A stretch of 64,000 nt of DNA. Source: Perca fluviatilis. Taxonomy: Eukaryota > Chordata > Actinopteri > Perciformes > Percidae. The translations under genes and the position numbers were made by a program. Location of the stretch: assembly GCF_010015445.1 (NCBI RefSeq), contig NC_053118.1, forward strand, positions 19,415,437 through 19,479,436, written 5' to 3'. A model generated the notes under the pieces. It was not told the DNA's origin and did no database searches. It worked only from the letters and a program-made list of their open reading frames with translations. The stretch's first letter is position 1. Each line of letters starts with the position of its first letter. This document shows, one piece after another, positions 25,407 through 38,111 of the stretch.

Positions 25407-28400
25407 ATGGATAGAGACGCTGAAAGTGCTGAGCAGACGCAGGTTGATGGACTTAAAGAGATCGCTGAAAGACCAAAATGGGACAATAAAGTTCAATATT
25501 TGCTAACCTGCATAGGTTTTGCTGTGGGACTTGGCAATGTGTGGAGATTTCCATATTTGTGTCAAATCTATGGTGGAGGTAAGAGCATTTCATTTACAGT
25601 GTGCTTTGCGATGTTAAAATAAAAAAGTAAAGTTGGACAGTCTGGCAAATATTGTTTTTTTTTTGGTTTCCATGAAGAGAAATATGTTGCAGTCAATAGT
25701 CCAAAGGCTTTCTTGATAAAACTGTTGCCGTTATTAAAAAAACTAAATTATTTCTTTAATCATTTTTTATTCCCTTGAATAATATGAAAATACCAAGAAA
25801 CATTTCTCGAAAAAAAATTTTTGTGTAAATTACACCCTTCCTCACCAGGATAATTGTATTTTCTTAAATTTCCCCAGACAGAGGCACATAGAAACAGACT
25901 CCAGACAAACAGTTGTACTGCGATGTGGCACGATAACACAATAGTCACACCTTTTTGTTGACATTCCGAGTTTTCCTATCAGCTGTTATTTAACCATTAC
26001 CGTCTTACTTTATATATTTTCACGTGTGGCATGACTGAGCTATGGTTGGAGTTATGACTTTGCTGTGATTTCCTGCTATAATCATCTTGTTTTTCCAGCA
26101 CACAACAGATGTGTCTGACTGACTTTTCAAGATAAAGTTGCTAATCATCTTGATTAATTTGAATAAATCATTAAAATAAGAACTTGATTTAATTTACTGT
26201 CAATTTGTCATGCATCACTTCCAAATATACTTATACATAAAAACTGTTTATGTGACTGTCAACATGTCATCAGTGATTAATCTTCTTTGTTCGGTCCTTT
26301 GCCTGTGATCAGAAAATAACTTGAATGAGTTATCAATCTGCACGTTTATTTTTCTAGTGAAAGTCAATCTAGACACCTGTCTGACCAGATGGATTATAAT
26401 AATTGGCTCTCGCCAATGAATTAGAGAGAGATAATACTTGTGATTAATACTTAATACTAAGTGATTATGTGACTGTAGCAGATTTGTTTCTTCTTCTTCT
26501 TCTTCTTCATAGCTCTGATATCTACTTAATACAATTCCAACTTGGATAGTTCACTACTATACAAAATGGATACTTAATTAAGCCAATAAAAAAATGGTTC
26601 AAAAAGTTTTCACTACTCCATACAGTGGTTACACTGCATGTCTGGTGTTAAGATCTATTCCTGGATATGAGTGAATGTGATAAAGCTCTGCTTGTTGATA
26701 ATAAAATGTCCAGTAATCAGAAACTGAATGACCTTCAACCATAAAGGCAATGCCGCTGTTTATTAAGGTGAAGTCAATAACTTACTGAGAAACTCATGTT
26801 TATGGTTTTATTGTCAGTTGCCACAATAACTTTATTATCACTTTTAAATTTGTTTTATATTAAGGGGCGTTTCTGATTCCTTATGCCATTGCCTTGGTGT
26901 TTGAGGGACTTCCTCTGCTGCACATGGAACTGGCCATCGGACAACGACTCCGCATGGGAAGTGTTGGAGTGTGGAATTCAATCTCCCCTTATCTGGGAGG
27001 TTTAGGTGAGAAGGTTTGTTCTATGAACATTACACAGAAAAGCAAGATGCCAAAAAAAGGGGAATGTACTTCACAACATAAAGTTGTGTAAAACTTGCAT
27101 CATTGCCATCCGTAATATACATAGTCTACATTTCTTGGTGAATAATGCCAATGTGTACACACAGGTGTGGCTTCCTTGGTAGTATCCTTCCTAGTTGGTC
27201 TGTTCTACAACATGATCTTGGCCTGGATCCTCTGGTACTTCTTCCACTCCTTTCAAAATCCACTTCCCTGGAGGGACTGCCCATTAAATTTGAATCGGAC
27301 TGGTAATTTCTTACATCATGATAATATAAATTAACAATAAATGTTGAATAATAACCAGTAAAAGACAGACAGACAGTCCCATTTATTAATCATGATGAAT
27401 AATGTCTTTGATACAGGCTGGGTAAGTGAATGTGAGAAGAGCTCGTCAGTGAACTATTTCTGGTATCGTGAAACACTGAACATTACGCCTAACATTGAGA
27501 CCAGCGGGTCCGTACAGTGGTGGCTAGTGCTGTGTCTTGCATCTGCTTGGTGCCTCGTGTACATCTGCTTCATTCGTGGAATTGAGACTATTGGGAAGGT
27601 AATTTACCTGTTTGATGAAATGCTAAAAAAGTATTTGTATTGTCATATCCATTTGTTATATCTTCTAGCCTAGATACCAGCATTTCATGGCAACATGTTG
27701 GAACCATGAGAGTTAACACTGGCTTTCCTCACACAGATTACATGAGCTAAAAAGACACATGAATATGAAATGGACTATGCACTAGAAACAAAGTGCAGCT
27801 GCCTTTTCATCCTTAGTCATGTAAGGCTGGAAGAGAGAAGTGCATCCCACTGTAAATCCCTCCAATTTGCTCAAATACAATTCTGGCCTTAACTTGGCAG
27901 ATATTCACTACGCATGCCATTTACAAATCAAACCTTAAACCTGCTGTCTCCAAAACAGCAGAGTGACAATAACTTCTGCAAAAGCAGAACGCAGGATGTT
28001 TTTTCACATATATTATGAATCCTGGTAGAGGCTGCATTAAAGGCGATAAAGGTGATGGATGGAAGATTGATGTTTATTATCTTGACAAGTTACAGTAACT
28101 CAAGTATTTAGAGCTCTCTAACCTTGCGAGGCTCTTCAAAACACCCTTACAAAACCACCTGCAATTTGACAACATTTTAGTTTTACTTCAGTTAAATGGG
28201 AGTGCATACATATGGTTAAAAAAACTCTAATTCTACTAATTCTGTTGGATGTGAGTATGAAATATTTAATCAGCATCAAAACATTTTCAACAGGCTATTT
28301 ATGTCACAGCCACCTTTCCGTATCTTGTTCTGACCATCTTCTTGGTCAGATCATTGACTCTGGCTGGGGCCACAGATGGCTTAATATATCTCTTCACTCC

Positions 28401-30598
28401 AAATGTAAGTTTGTCTTTAGTTTCATATTGCAATAATGTCATGACAAGAATTAAATAGTAAAATGTGATATCTAACTAGCAATTTATATTTTCATTACAG
28501 TGGGAAACCCTGAAAAACCCTGAGGTCTGGTTGGATGCTGCTACTCAGATCTTTTTCTCTTTGTCTTTGGCCTTTGGGGGACTTATTGCTTTTTCCAGTT
28601 ACAATGCTCAAAAGTAAGAACCTTTCGAACACATTTTCATTCATGAAAGACAATGTAATGTCCAAAAATAAAATAAAAACTATATTTTATCTTTGCAGGA
28701 ATAACTGTGAGAGAGATGCCCTAATTGTTGGATGTGTGAACAGTTTTACGTCAATTTATGCATCAATTCCTATTTTTGCCATTCTTGGATTTAAAGCAAA
28801 TGAAAACTACAATGACTGCAAAAATTGGTAAGTACCATATAGGTAAGTATGGTGTGCTTTAGTACATTATATTCAGCTTGATAATTATACAGTATTATTA
28901 TAAGATGTGCAACTGATGATTATATAATTACAAGCTGTAGTAGTGTTAACTCATTACATTTCTTGTTGATTTTAGGAACATACTGACATTGACTAATTCA
29001 TTCAACATTGGGGATGAGAACATAACCCTAGAAAACTATGACGACTGGTTCAAGTATCTCAACACAACTGATCCCTCGGAGGTCAAAAGCCTCAATCTAA
29101 AGACATGTAACCTGCAGACTTTCCTGGACCAGGTACAGTACATCCATTACTATTAACATTTAAAAGTTATTAAAAGTTTTGATTTTAACTGCTTTCTCCA
29201 TGACGTTTTGTGAGATGGCTGCGTATGAGATCATGCATCACATTTACTTCCTACCTGTAGAGCGCCTCTGGAACCGGACTGGCCTTCATTGTGTTCACTG
29301 AGGCGGTGATAAAAATGCCAGGCTCTCAGGTGTGGGCGGTGCTCTTCTTTATCATGCTCTTCAGCCTGGGCCTCTCCTCTATGTTTGGAAATCTAGAGGG
29401 GGTCCTTACTCCTCTGCTTGACCTGCACATGATTCCACCCTGGATTCCTAAAGAAATTTTCACAGGTAAACCAAAAGATCTGATAACATTATACAGTGTT
29501 TGCTATTATGGCATTTGGGGCACTGACAACACTTGTTTGCATTGTATTATAATATTAACAAAAAACTGGCAAGGTTAGGTGGAAAACATACTCTTACTCT
29601 CTATACATAACAGTGATTAATAAGGATAAATTATGACACACTTATACAAATGTCATGTGTAAAAAGTCCACCTGTTGATTCAAAGTAAATGTGCCTTTTG
29701 GATACATTAGTTTTGATAGGAACCCTTTGTAAATGTTCTTTTGATATGAAATTATGTATTCACGTGTGAAACACATATTGTCATGTCAAGTATTCAAGGT
29801 GAGAATGGGCTGTAAAATTACTTTAGTGCAGGTAGGCTGTAAAGGTTCTTGCATTAGTGAATTCAGCATATTAATCATCATGGCATGAAATAAAATGTAT
29901 TTTCTTTTTTGCTTATAGGGTTAATATGTCTCACCTCCTTTACTGTGGCCCTAATCTTTACTTTGGGCTCTGGAAACTACTGGCTGGAGATTTTCAACAG
30001 TTACGTGGGATCCATGCCTCTGCTCATCATAGCATTCTTTGAGATCATTAGTGTGGTATACATCTATGGAATAAACAAGTAATACTTTCATATCAACATT
30101 ATAGTTGAAATATAAAAAAACAAAAACAACATTTGAATGATTCGACAAAGGGATTCTGTTTGTGCACAGGTTTAATGACGACATTGAATGGATGTCAGGT
30201 CGGAGACCAAACATCTACTGGCAGGCCACTTGGCGCTTCATCAGTCCTTTCATGCTTCTGGTGGTTTTTGTGGCATATGTAGTAGTCGAGGCTGAAAAAC
30301 AACCTACATATAACGCCTGGAACCCAGATTACGTAAGAAAGATTTTACAGTAGCTCTTCAACATCACTATGTAGAATGATGAAATAAAAGACATTGACTT
30401 TCTGATCCATTACCCCTACAGGTGCAATTCCCCCTTGCTGATGTTCAGCCCTATCCTGAATGGGTTTTTGTTATCTGTGTTCTCTTATCTGTCCTTCCTG
30501 TTGTATCCATTCCTCTTGTGGCTCTCTACAAATTAATGGGCTTCCTGAAGAAGTACATCATGAACAGGCACAACCAAAATCCATATACAAATGAATGA
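25407..30598 (+). CDS. slc6a18: slc6a18, B0AT3-like neutral amino-acid transporter
   Basis: An SLC6 Na+/Cl--dependent transporter for small neutral amino acids, apical in kidney and gut in mammals. Twelve exons: 25407-25578, 26865-27005, 27165-27302, 27417-27598, 28294-28404, 28501-28613, 28699-28827, 28976-29132, 29261-29465, 29919-30078, 30170-30332, 30422-30598. They sum to 1848 bp (615 residues), all GT-AG. RPKWDNK is at residues 22-28 and [14 protein letters not shown] at 37-50. SLC6A18-specific wording includes [27 protein letters not shown] and [14 protein letters not shown]. Exons 2-11 have exactly the lengths of slc6a19 exons 2-11 (141, 138, 182, 111, 113, 129, 157, 205, 160, 163), so the genes arose by tandem duplication. 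The order slc6a19-slc6a18 matches mammals. The reading frame is intact. Confidence 0.92.
25579..26864 (+). other. slc6a18 intron 1
   Basis: A 1.3-kb AT-rich intron with a short (TTC)n near 26495. No gene or clear mobile element is visible. Confidence 0.7.
27599..28293 (+). other. slc6a18 intron 4
   Basis: A 0.7-kb intron with donor GTAATT and acceptor TTTTCAACAG. Nothing recognisable was found inside it. Confidence 0.7.
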
Positions 30599-31051
30599 TG
30601 TCATGGAGAATTGTAAGGGAAGTGTTTAGCTGCTTTATCTGAGTGGTGGTCAGGACTACCAGTGGTAGGCTACATACCATTTGAGATATGTTGTCATTTA
30701 ATAACTTCTTCATTTGGAAACCAAAAGGCAAACAAAATATTTTTGCTGATTCTTTCTTTCATATGTTTTCTATCTTTTGATTAGTATGGTATTACAAGAT
30801 TCTAATTACATTACATATACAGTAAACATGATTTTATCATTAGAATAACATATTGGCAGTATGAGCTGTACTTTTAGTATATTTGATAAATTAAAACACA
30901 TCCATTTGCTGTAATTTCAGTATATTTGCTAAATTAAAGCTTTTTTTTTAATTTACACAAGTGCATTTATATTGGTGAAAGAAATGCGAACACTGTCTAC
31001 TAGATCTACTAGATCAAATCACTGCAAGAGTATATCTCTGAGAAAAATATG

Positions 31052-31057
31052 AATAAA
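31052..31057 (+). terminator. candidate poly(A) signal of slc6a18
   Basis: AATAAA about 450 bp after the slc6a18 stop codon, in AT-rich sequence. No transcript evidence is available. Confidence 0.45.
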
Positions 31058-31435
31058 AGAATAGCAAAGGCTGGAACTGAATATGAGGTCTGTGTTAATA
31101 TTTGATTAAAGGAAGACTACAGTTAATTTCCTGTGTTGATGTTTTGAATGGGAAGAAAGAGAGGGTGATGGATAACTTTTCTAAATGGGTTGTGATAAGC
31201 ACTTTATTCGTTCTCAAAAAAAGAAAATATCACAAAGATTTTCAGTGGAAATGTCACATGAGCTGATATTTGTAGCAATGTTGTGTTTGTATGTTCGGTT
31301 AATATTATCATCGTCTCTACCCTCTGTTACCTGCAAGTGTGGAAACAGTGATGTAGTGTTGCATGATGTGTCCTTTATGTAACTGTTTCACATGTCAACA
31401 GTGCATGTGGGTGTATGAGAGTTGTAGGACTGTGC

Positions 31436-31436
<1 letters not shown>

Positions 31437-31520
<84 letters not shown>

Positions 31521-31539
31521 GGGGGGGGGGGGGGGGGGG
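31437..31539. repeat. (TG)n of about 40 units followed by a 20-base G run
   Basis: A perfect TG tract runs to about 31517 and passes directly into an uninterrupted run of G to 31539. Both parts can adopt unusual structures, Z-DNA and G-quadruplex respectively. The length is likely variable and may be misassembled. Confidence 0.97.
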
Positions 31540-32465
31540 AGCATGTGCTTACTGATCATGCGCACGTGTGTATTTTGAGCCATACGAGTTACACAGTTGT
31601 CCTTTTTGTGGTGTGGGTGGACAGTGATATTGTCCCCCCTGTGTCACGTGCTTTGGAATATGCTGGCTGCCTTTGTTGTCCCTCTGCCTGTTCTGCTTTT
31701 CTGGCACTTTCATACAATGGTGCACTTGAACACTGCAATGTTATTAAGCCTTTCAAAAAAACTACAGCTTGAATTCCAGCTCTCAGGAAAGACTAGCATC
31801 CCAATGTAGGATACATGGCACAAGATACATAATCGAGGAACAACAGTAAGGATTGAGTGGAACATCAGAACAAAGGTGATGACCCTGCATTGACTTATGA
31901 ACGCTTGAATTATTGTCGGTTTAAGACTCGGTTTATAGAGCTATACAAGGTGTCACGCTAATGCTATTGCTAAACGTTAGTTTGACACACTTTTTCTTTA
32001 TTTATTTTATTTTATTCACAATCTAACTTGTTGACCAATGGCAGTTATTATTTATGCCTCTGAGAAAAAACTAATTTGAAGTGACTGATGTGAAGTAAAT
32101 TAGATGTGGAATACTTAATAATAATATTACAGTGTTGTAAACCCACTGAAGAGGTTACAGCAGGTTTGCTGAGTTCAAAAGGACACGGTGTTCCAACTTT
32201 TGTTGCATAAGGTAAAATAAATTGTGTATTTAATTAGTGCATACAACATCGCAACATGTTGATTTTTGGTGCTGTCTATAAAATTGTATGATAACCACTA
32301 ATGGATCTAAACATTCTTGTAGTCATCAACAACAATGTAACCTTGGTGTCTTTCAAAGCATCCAATGATGCTGTGACCTACAGTAATGAAACACTGTACT
32401 ATTAACAATGGGGACAAGAGTGCGACAAGTTCAACAGTTTTTGACCTACGATCCCACACTAGGAA

Positions 32466-35400
32466 ATGTCTAAGCGAGCAGACGCCTCCCAGTGTGGGGG
32501 GGTTGTGGTGGAGTTTGAGTCTGACGACATCAGGGATGCAAGAGCTAAAAGGGCGAGGAGTATACCAGGTGAAGTCAACTTTAAATCCAGTTAGAATTTG
32601 TGCAATGTATTTGTAGCAAATATGTGTGCTTATTCGATTTTCATGCATTTCCTCGTAAGGTTCAGCTCTTATCTACCTCAAGGGTCCCAAGTTTCTCATC
32701 TATGTCAGTGGAGCATTGTCTATGTGGGTAAGAATCATTTCCTGAAGAAACAGATTCCTGGAGAAATAGATAAGACATTGAATCTTAAATAACTGCAAGG
32801 TAGTGTACTTACTGTTAACTGTGCGACAGCATACAGACAGCAGCTTGCAAAACATTACATAACCATGCCCTTTTATGTTGTTTTAAACAGGGCGACCGCA
32901 TGTGGCACTTTGCAATTTCTGTGTTCCTGATTGAGCTGTATGGCCGTAACCTGCTGTTGACTGCGGTGTTTGGGTTGGTAGTGGCTGGGTCAGTGCTCAT
33001 GCTAGGGGCTTTGATTGGAGACTGGGTTGATCGCAATCCCAGGAATAAAGGTAAGAAACACTCATTTGAATTTTTTTGCATGCAGTATATATCGTAGAAC
33101 AGTGATATAGATCAGCGGATCTCAATCTTGGGCCCAGAAGTCTGCTGGTTTCCTATCCCGCCAGGTGGTGAATTGCATTCACAGACGATGTCTCAAGTGT
33201 AAATCAGTCCCAGATTTGATAGCTAGACCTGACACCAGCAGGACTTCAGGCACAAGGCTCACATCTGTCAAGGCTAGCATTCACTTTTTACAGAGAATAT
33301 CGTCTATGTTGTGAGAGTCTAAAACAATTTATTTTGTCTCCTATTTTAGTTGCACATGCATCTCTTTTCATTCAGAACATCTCAGTGACAGTATGTAGCA
33401 TTGTGCTCATGTTGGTGTTCTCATATAAGCAAAGGATTGAACAGATCTGGGATGGATGGCTTACTGTGAGTATTTGACTAATAATTACATTTCATAACTT
33501 GACACCATGTTGATCTGCAAATGGAATACTCACCATGATTATCACACAGAGGAGTTATTGCTGCTGTTGTTCCCTCTGTCCTGTGTCCCTGTTGTCTCTG
33601 CTTCTGAGCTTGTGGCTACTCTGTGCTGTCATAGTAACATGTTGCATCGCAAAACTTACACAAGGTGGTTTGTTATACGGTGGTGATCGTCCTGGCAGAT
33701 GTGGCAAACCTTGCAAGCACAGCACTGACCATTGCCATTCAGAGGGACTGGATTGTGGTTATCACAGGCTACAACCGAGGTCACCTAGCTGGTGAGGGGA
33801 TCCATTCTCTGTTAATACACATATTTGTTTGCATTCCATGTTTGTCACGCGTCACTGGTTGGGCACCATACCCACGATACATGCTTGAATTACAGAGAAT
33901 ATCAGGTATTGGTCTGTTTCTGCTCTTGCTGACCGTCCTCTAGTGGAAGCACATTAACCTCTGTGTCTTTGATCCTAACAAAAGGAATGAATGCAACCAT
34001 GAGGCGGATAGATCAGGTGACTAACATCCTGGCCCCACTAGCAGTGGGACAGGTCATGACCCTGGCCTCCAATGTAGTTGGCTGTGGCTTCATCCTGGGC
34101 TGGAACCTTGTGTCTCTCATTGTGGAGTTCTTCTTCTTGTCACGGGTGTACCGCATCGTCCCTGCTCTTTCAATCAAACCACCAGTGGTGGAGGTGGATC
34201 AGGTGTTTCTGCAGAGGGTTGAGAGGAGATTGTCACAAGGTAAAGACTATGTGTTGTTTCTGACCTTTCCTGTATTACCAGATTTTACCTTTAGAATGCT
34301 AGATTATGAGATTTACCGTAAATGTGCATAAAGGCCAGTGGGCATCATGGAGTCCTAAACATAACAAGTGACCTTGTAATTATAAAAAAGAAAAGTTATA
34401 CAATGTGTATTAGGCTAAAATATGTTAACAATGCTTGCTTGTAGTCAGCAATGTAAAGACGACATACAGCATCTACTGTTAACTGCGGGTGATTATGCAA
34501 TGCTGGCTGGCATCAGTTTTAGTATACTACAGTATACATTAAAATCCCATTCTCCTCAGCTTCTATCACCACTTATATCACAATGGTTTCCTTTTTTAAA
34601 GTTCGGTGAGAAAGTGTTAATAATCAACAAAAATTTTTGCTTTGAAATTCAATTCAAATGTTGAAAACAACGCTTCTATGGAGGGATTTAGGGCGTAGAC
34701 ATCATGAAGGGTACTACTGATGTAGTGAAATTTGTGCCAACAGATTTTCATTTGGCTTAAGGAAATGATGGTTAAAAATTAGACAACTTCACAATAAAGT
34801 TGAAACACTTGGAATTATTTGAAATAACATCCAAAAATATACCATTTCTCCAGATTGTTATAGAAAGTATTTGTTGTATTATAAAATGCTGTGAGCCGTC
34901 TTCTACGGCGTGCTGTAAGTTCATTAATTCTATATCATACAAAAGTAGACAATCACATTAAAATGACTAAAGGCATTATAGAACTAGAATATCAAGATCC
35001 AAAGCTTAATTGAAGCACAAACTGAGGACACAATCCTCAGTTTATGTACAGCACCCAACTGACACAGTCCACATAGTCTACATTTGCAGCCCATGGAGAT
35101 AAGTGTAGATGGTCTGTATGTGACAGATGAATTGGATTCTAACATGACATGGTGAAAAAAGGGTGCACAACACCAATTGGGCCTTCACTATTGATGAACA
35201 CAAGTGATGGATGACATTCCTTTTTCTCATCAGGGGAAGGTAATGTTGCACAACCTCAACCTCTGACCGAAGGAAACTGCAACACAGGCCTGCACCTAAA
35301 AGAAATCACCAACCTGCCGCTGTGTTTCCGGAGGTTTCGCTGGCTGGTGAGCACCTGCAAGGACGGCTGGAGGGCCTACTATCGCCAGCCTGTCTTCTTG

Positions 35401-36552
35401 GCAGGAATGGGTCTGGCTTTCCTCTACACCACAGTGCTGGGCTTTGACTGCATCACCACTGGCTATGCATATACTCAGGGCATAAGCGGCTCCCTCCTTA
35501 GTCTGCTGATGGGTGTATCGGCTATCACAGGGCTGATGGGCACCGTGATGTTCACCAGACTCAGGAAGTCCTATGGCCTTGTTAACACAGGCATCATCTC
35601 AAGCTGCATCCACCTGGGCTGCTTGCTGCTGTGTGTGTGCTCTGTGTTTGCCCCTGGCAGCCCTATGGATCTTAGCTTGCTGATGCCCTACATTACCTCC
35701 AACTCCTCCTCTGAGCTTGGAGGGATGGCAAGCCAAAGGCAAAAACATACTTATCCTCTGAGGGGGGGCAGCAATCAACCACTGCTACCCGACCGCTCCT
35801 CCATCCACTGGACCAACAACACTGTACTCTTTGACAACGTCCCCTCTGACACAGCGCCAGAATCTTACATCTCCATTATCCTTCTGTTCTTGGGTGTCAT
35901 CACAGCACGCATTGGTGAGTAGGACATCCGAATCTGACTGGTTCCAATGGACACCAAAACTTAAATGAGTACACGATATACAATAGGCTTAATGGGAATA
36001 CTGTCAACAGGGCTTCCCCTATATATTGGCATTGCAGATACTATCAGCCAATATCAGCTTATCATATTGCCATCTATGTTAGGCAATAAAACTATTCCCA
36101 TAAATTAAATAATTGTGTGAAGAACTGAATACATGCACAGCTGTTTTGTATTTTGTATTGTATTTTGTAAATCTTTTAATCTGGAAAGCACTTTGTGCTT
36201 AATGCTTGGAAAGTGCTATATACAATTAGTATGACTATTGACCAAATAAAGTCCAGGTTTTCTTTTAAACCCCAATGACATCTGTGTTTTAGGTCTCTGG
36301 TCCTTCGACCTGACAGTGACCCAGCTCCTGCAGGAGAACATCTGTGAGTCAGAGAGGGGTGTGGTAAATGGGGTGCAGAGCTCTATGAATTACCTGATGG
36401 ATCTGCTTCACTTCATCATGGTCATTTCCGCTCCACAGCCACAGCACTTTGGCATCCTAGTTATCATTTCTGTATTATTCATCACCACTGGGCACACTAT
36501 GTACTTCCTGTATGCACACAAAGCCAAGAGAAAACGCCGCCTCAACACATAA
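32466..36552 (+). CDS. ferroportin-like iron exporter (SLC40A1 family paralogue)
   Basis: Ferroportin is the plasma-membrane Fe2+ exporter and the hepcidin receptor. Eight exons: 32466-32568, 32660-32727, 32891-33050, 33350-33465, 33665-33791, 33985-34239, 35234-35914, 36293-36552. They sum to 1770 bp (589 residues; human 571), all GT-AG and in phase. GDRMWHFA (D59, H63) matches the human D39/H43 metal site. [15 protein letters not shown] (C349) matches C326, and LLHFIMV (H543) matches H507. The QRDWIVV and [17 protein letters not shown] signatures are present. The N-terminus ([20 protein letters not shown]) is unlike canonical ferroportin, and the TM6-TM7 cytoplasmic loop (about 255-320) has only about three lysines. 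Divergence suggests a second teleost paralogue rather than slc40a1 itself, so no symbol is given. Confidence 0.9.
33101..33260. repeat. possible dispersed repeat fragment in ferroportin-like intron 3
   Basis: A phrase starting GATCAGCGGATCTCAATCTT and continuing to ACCAGCAGGACTTCAGG has the look of a common fish dispersed sequence, but no terminal features are visible. Recognised only by general resemblance. Confidence 0.25.
34240..35233 (+). other. ferroportin-like intron 6
   Basis: The longest intron of the gene, 1.0 kb, AT-rich. It separates the exon encoding TM6 from the large exon 7. No element recognised. Confidence 0.7.
36125..36250 (+). repeat. retroposon 3' tail in ferroportin-like intron 7
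   Basis: GGAAAGCACTTTGTGCTTAA followed by GGAAAGTGCTATATACAAT resembles the standard 3' end of fish L2-type retroposons (GGAAAGTGCTATATAAATAAA). It lies 40-160 bp upstream of exon 8. Confidence 0.5.
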
Positions 36553-36832
36553 GGAGCAGACATGGCCCACACATCCAGACATGAGATGCTTATCAGCACT
36601 GACTCCACTCTGCACCTGTGAAATGAATGTCTCCCTCCTACTCCGTCAGCAATCTTATTGCAACACTCCACTCCCGACTTAGCCATTCATTTCAGCACAA
36701 CACAGCAAGTGCCTGTCCCACCTTGTTTGCTTTCTTCCTGCAGGGCCACGTGCCACAGCAGCAAACAAGAACTCAGGTGAAATAGAGTGGGAGACACGCT
36801 CTCCCTTCGTGTACATAAGTTGAGGTGGCTAC

Positions 36833-36838
36833 AATAAA
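36833..36838 (+). terminator. candidate poly(A) signal of ferroportin-like gene (proximal)
   Basis: AATAAA 281 bp after the stop codon. A second AATAAA at 37865 could give a longer 3' UTR. Confidence 0.4.
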
Positions 36839-37864
36839 TGCAGCAATGGTACCTCCAGGGGAAATGTCCTAATCTAATGTACAACAGGACACAAAGGTAG
36901 CAGCTAAGGCACCAGCACATGCCTTTGCAAAACCTGTAAGATAACTGCAAGACTTTCATCAAACAAGCCTGTTAACTTACATAGCTTTTTGGATGGGAGG
37001 GTGGATGGATGGAGCGCTTTTTCTAACCTTCACTCAGTAAAGAACTGGTGTGGTGAGGAAAACTTAACAGTGATATGAAAATGCAAACAAGACGAGACGG
37101 TACTTCTACAAGTGGCATCGATGTTACTGATCCGTCCACTTGGAAATATTCCAGGATGTCCAAAAAGGAACATAAAGGGAACTTGATGTGAAATTGTTTC
37201 ATTAGAAAAAAAAATATCTGAAAGGCAGCCCCCCTTTTAATGGACAGAAGTGAAAGGACAAAGTATTCCCTTCCCCTGGTTTGTTTCTCTGTGGATGAAT
37301 CAAGCAAACATTTGCCTTTCTTTTATGCATGTAAACCTTGGTTATGGATAACAACAACAAAAATGATCACATCATGCCATGGACAAACTTTAATGCAAAC
37401 TATTTTATTCTAATTGCTTGTGTACTTAGATGAACAAAAATAGTGTCCAAACTTTATTTCCTTCCCATATAAAGAGTGATATTAATAGTTTTATAGAAAT
37501 CCAAGATGAAAGCAATCTTCATTTTGTGACATGTTTGAAATCAGTAATACCTATGTGTTGACAGCAAATGTTGATCACTGCTATTGGCAGTGTTGTATTA
37601 CACTTTGCTTTTATTCTTTTGTAGTTCTGATGAACTAAACATTACCTTACCTCAACTAAGAACAAGAACACTGTTGGGAATATGACTTGGGAATTACTCT
37701 CAGCTACTGTTTGTTTTCATATTTCCTTCATGTACAGTGGAAATAACATCAACGTTTAACCTTTTGTCATACAACCAGCAACACATCTCAATATATTTGT
37801 ATACTTTTCCTGTGAAATTTCTGTATAATATGTTGTCCTATTTTTTCAGACTGATAATTAAGAT

Positions 37865-37870
37865 AATAAA
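37865..37870 (+). terminator. candidate poly(A) signal (distal)
   Basis: AATAAA in AT-rich sequence 1.3 kb after the ferroportin-like stop, followed by TG-rich sequence. It is an alternative to the proximal signal. Confidence 0.35.
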
Positions 37871-38111
37871 GATGACTGAAGATGGTCTTTGGCCTCAAGT
37901 CTTCTGATCAGAATAATCAATTTATAAATGTATGTAATGTCAATGAAAGTGCTACACATACTACTCTAGATTCATTTACACTCAATAATCTACAACATTG
38001 TAAATCCATTTGGCCCTATTCACAGCCTGACACTCAAATAAAGTCCTCAATTCAACCTTTAAAAATTAGACTAATGGTAGTACTAGAATCATTCCAATAA
38101 AACGGACAGCC

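Larger units (their letters stand above)
30599..32465. other. intergenic between slc6a18 and ferroportin-like gene
   Basis: Contains the slc6a18 3' UTR, the large TG/poly-G tract at 31437-31539 and the presumed promoter of the slc40a1-like gene. I found no TATA box and no convincing iron-responsive element. The only CAGTGN loop candidate, at 32130, lacks a stable stem. Confidence 0.5.
36553..38105. other. 3' flank of ferroportin-like gene
   Basis: Probable 3' UTR grading into intergenic DNA. No further gene or repeat was recognised. Confidence 0.5.

Noticed and set aside
31440..31772. Cys-Val repeat open frame
   Set aside because: Produced entirely by the TG microsatellite and poly-G run.
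32125..32140. CAGTGT that could be an iron-responsive element loop
   Set aside because: Only the first one or two flanking pairs form; the next positions mismatch (T-T, A-A) and there is no C bulge, so it is not a real IRE.
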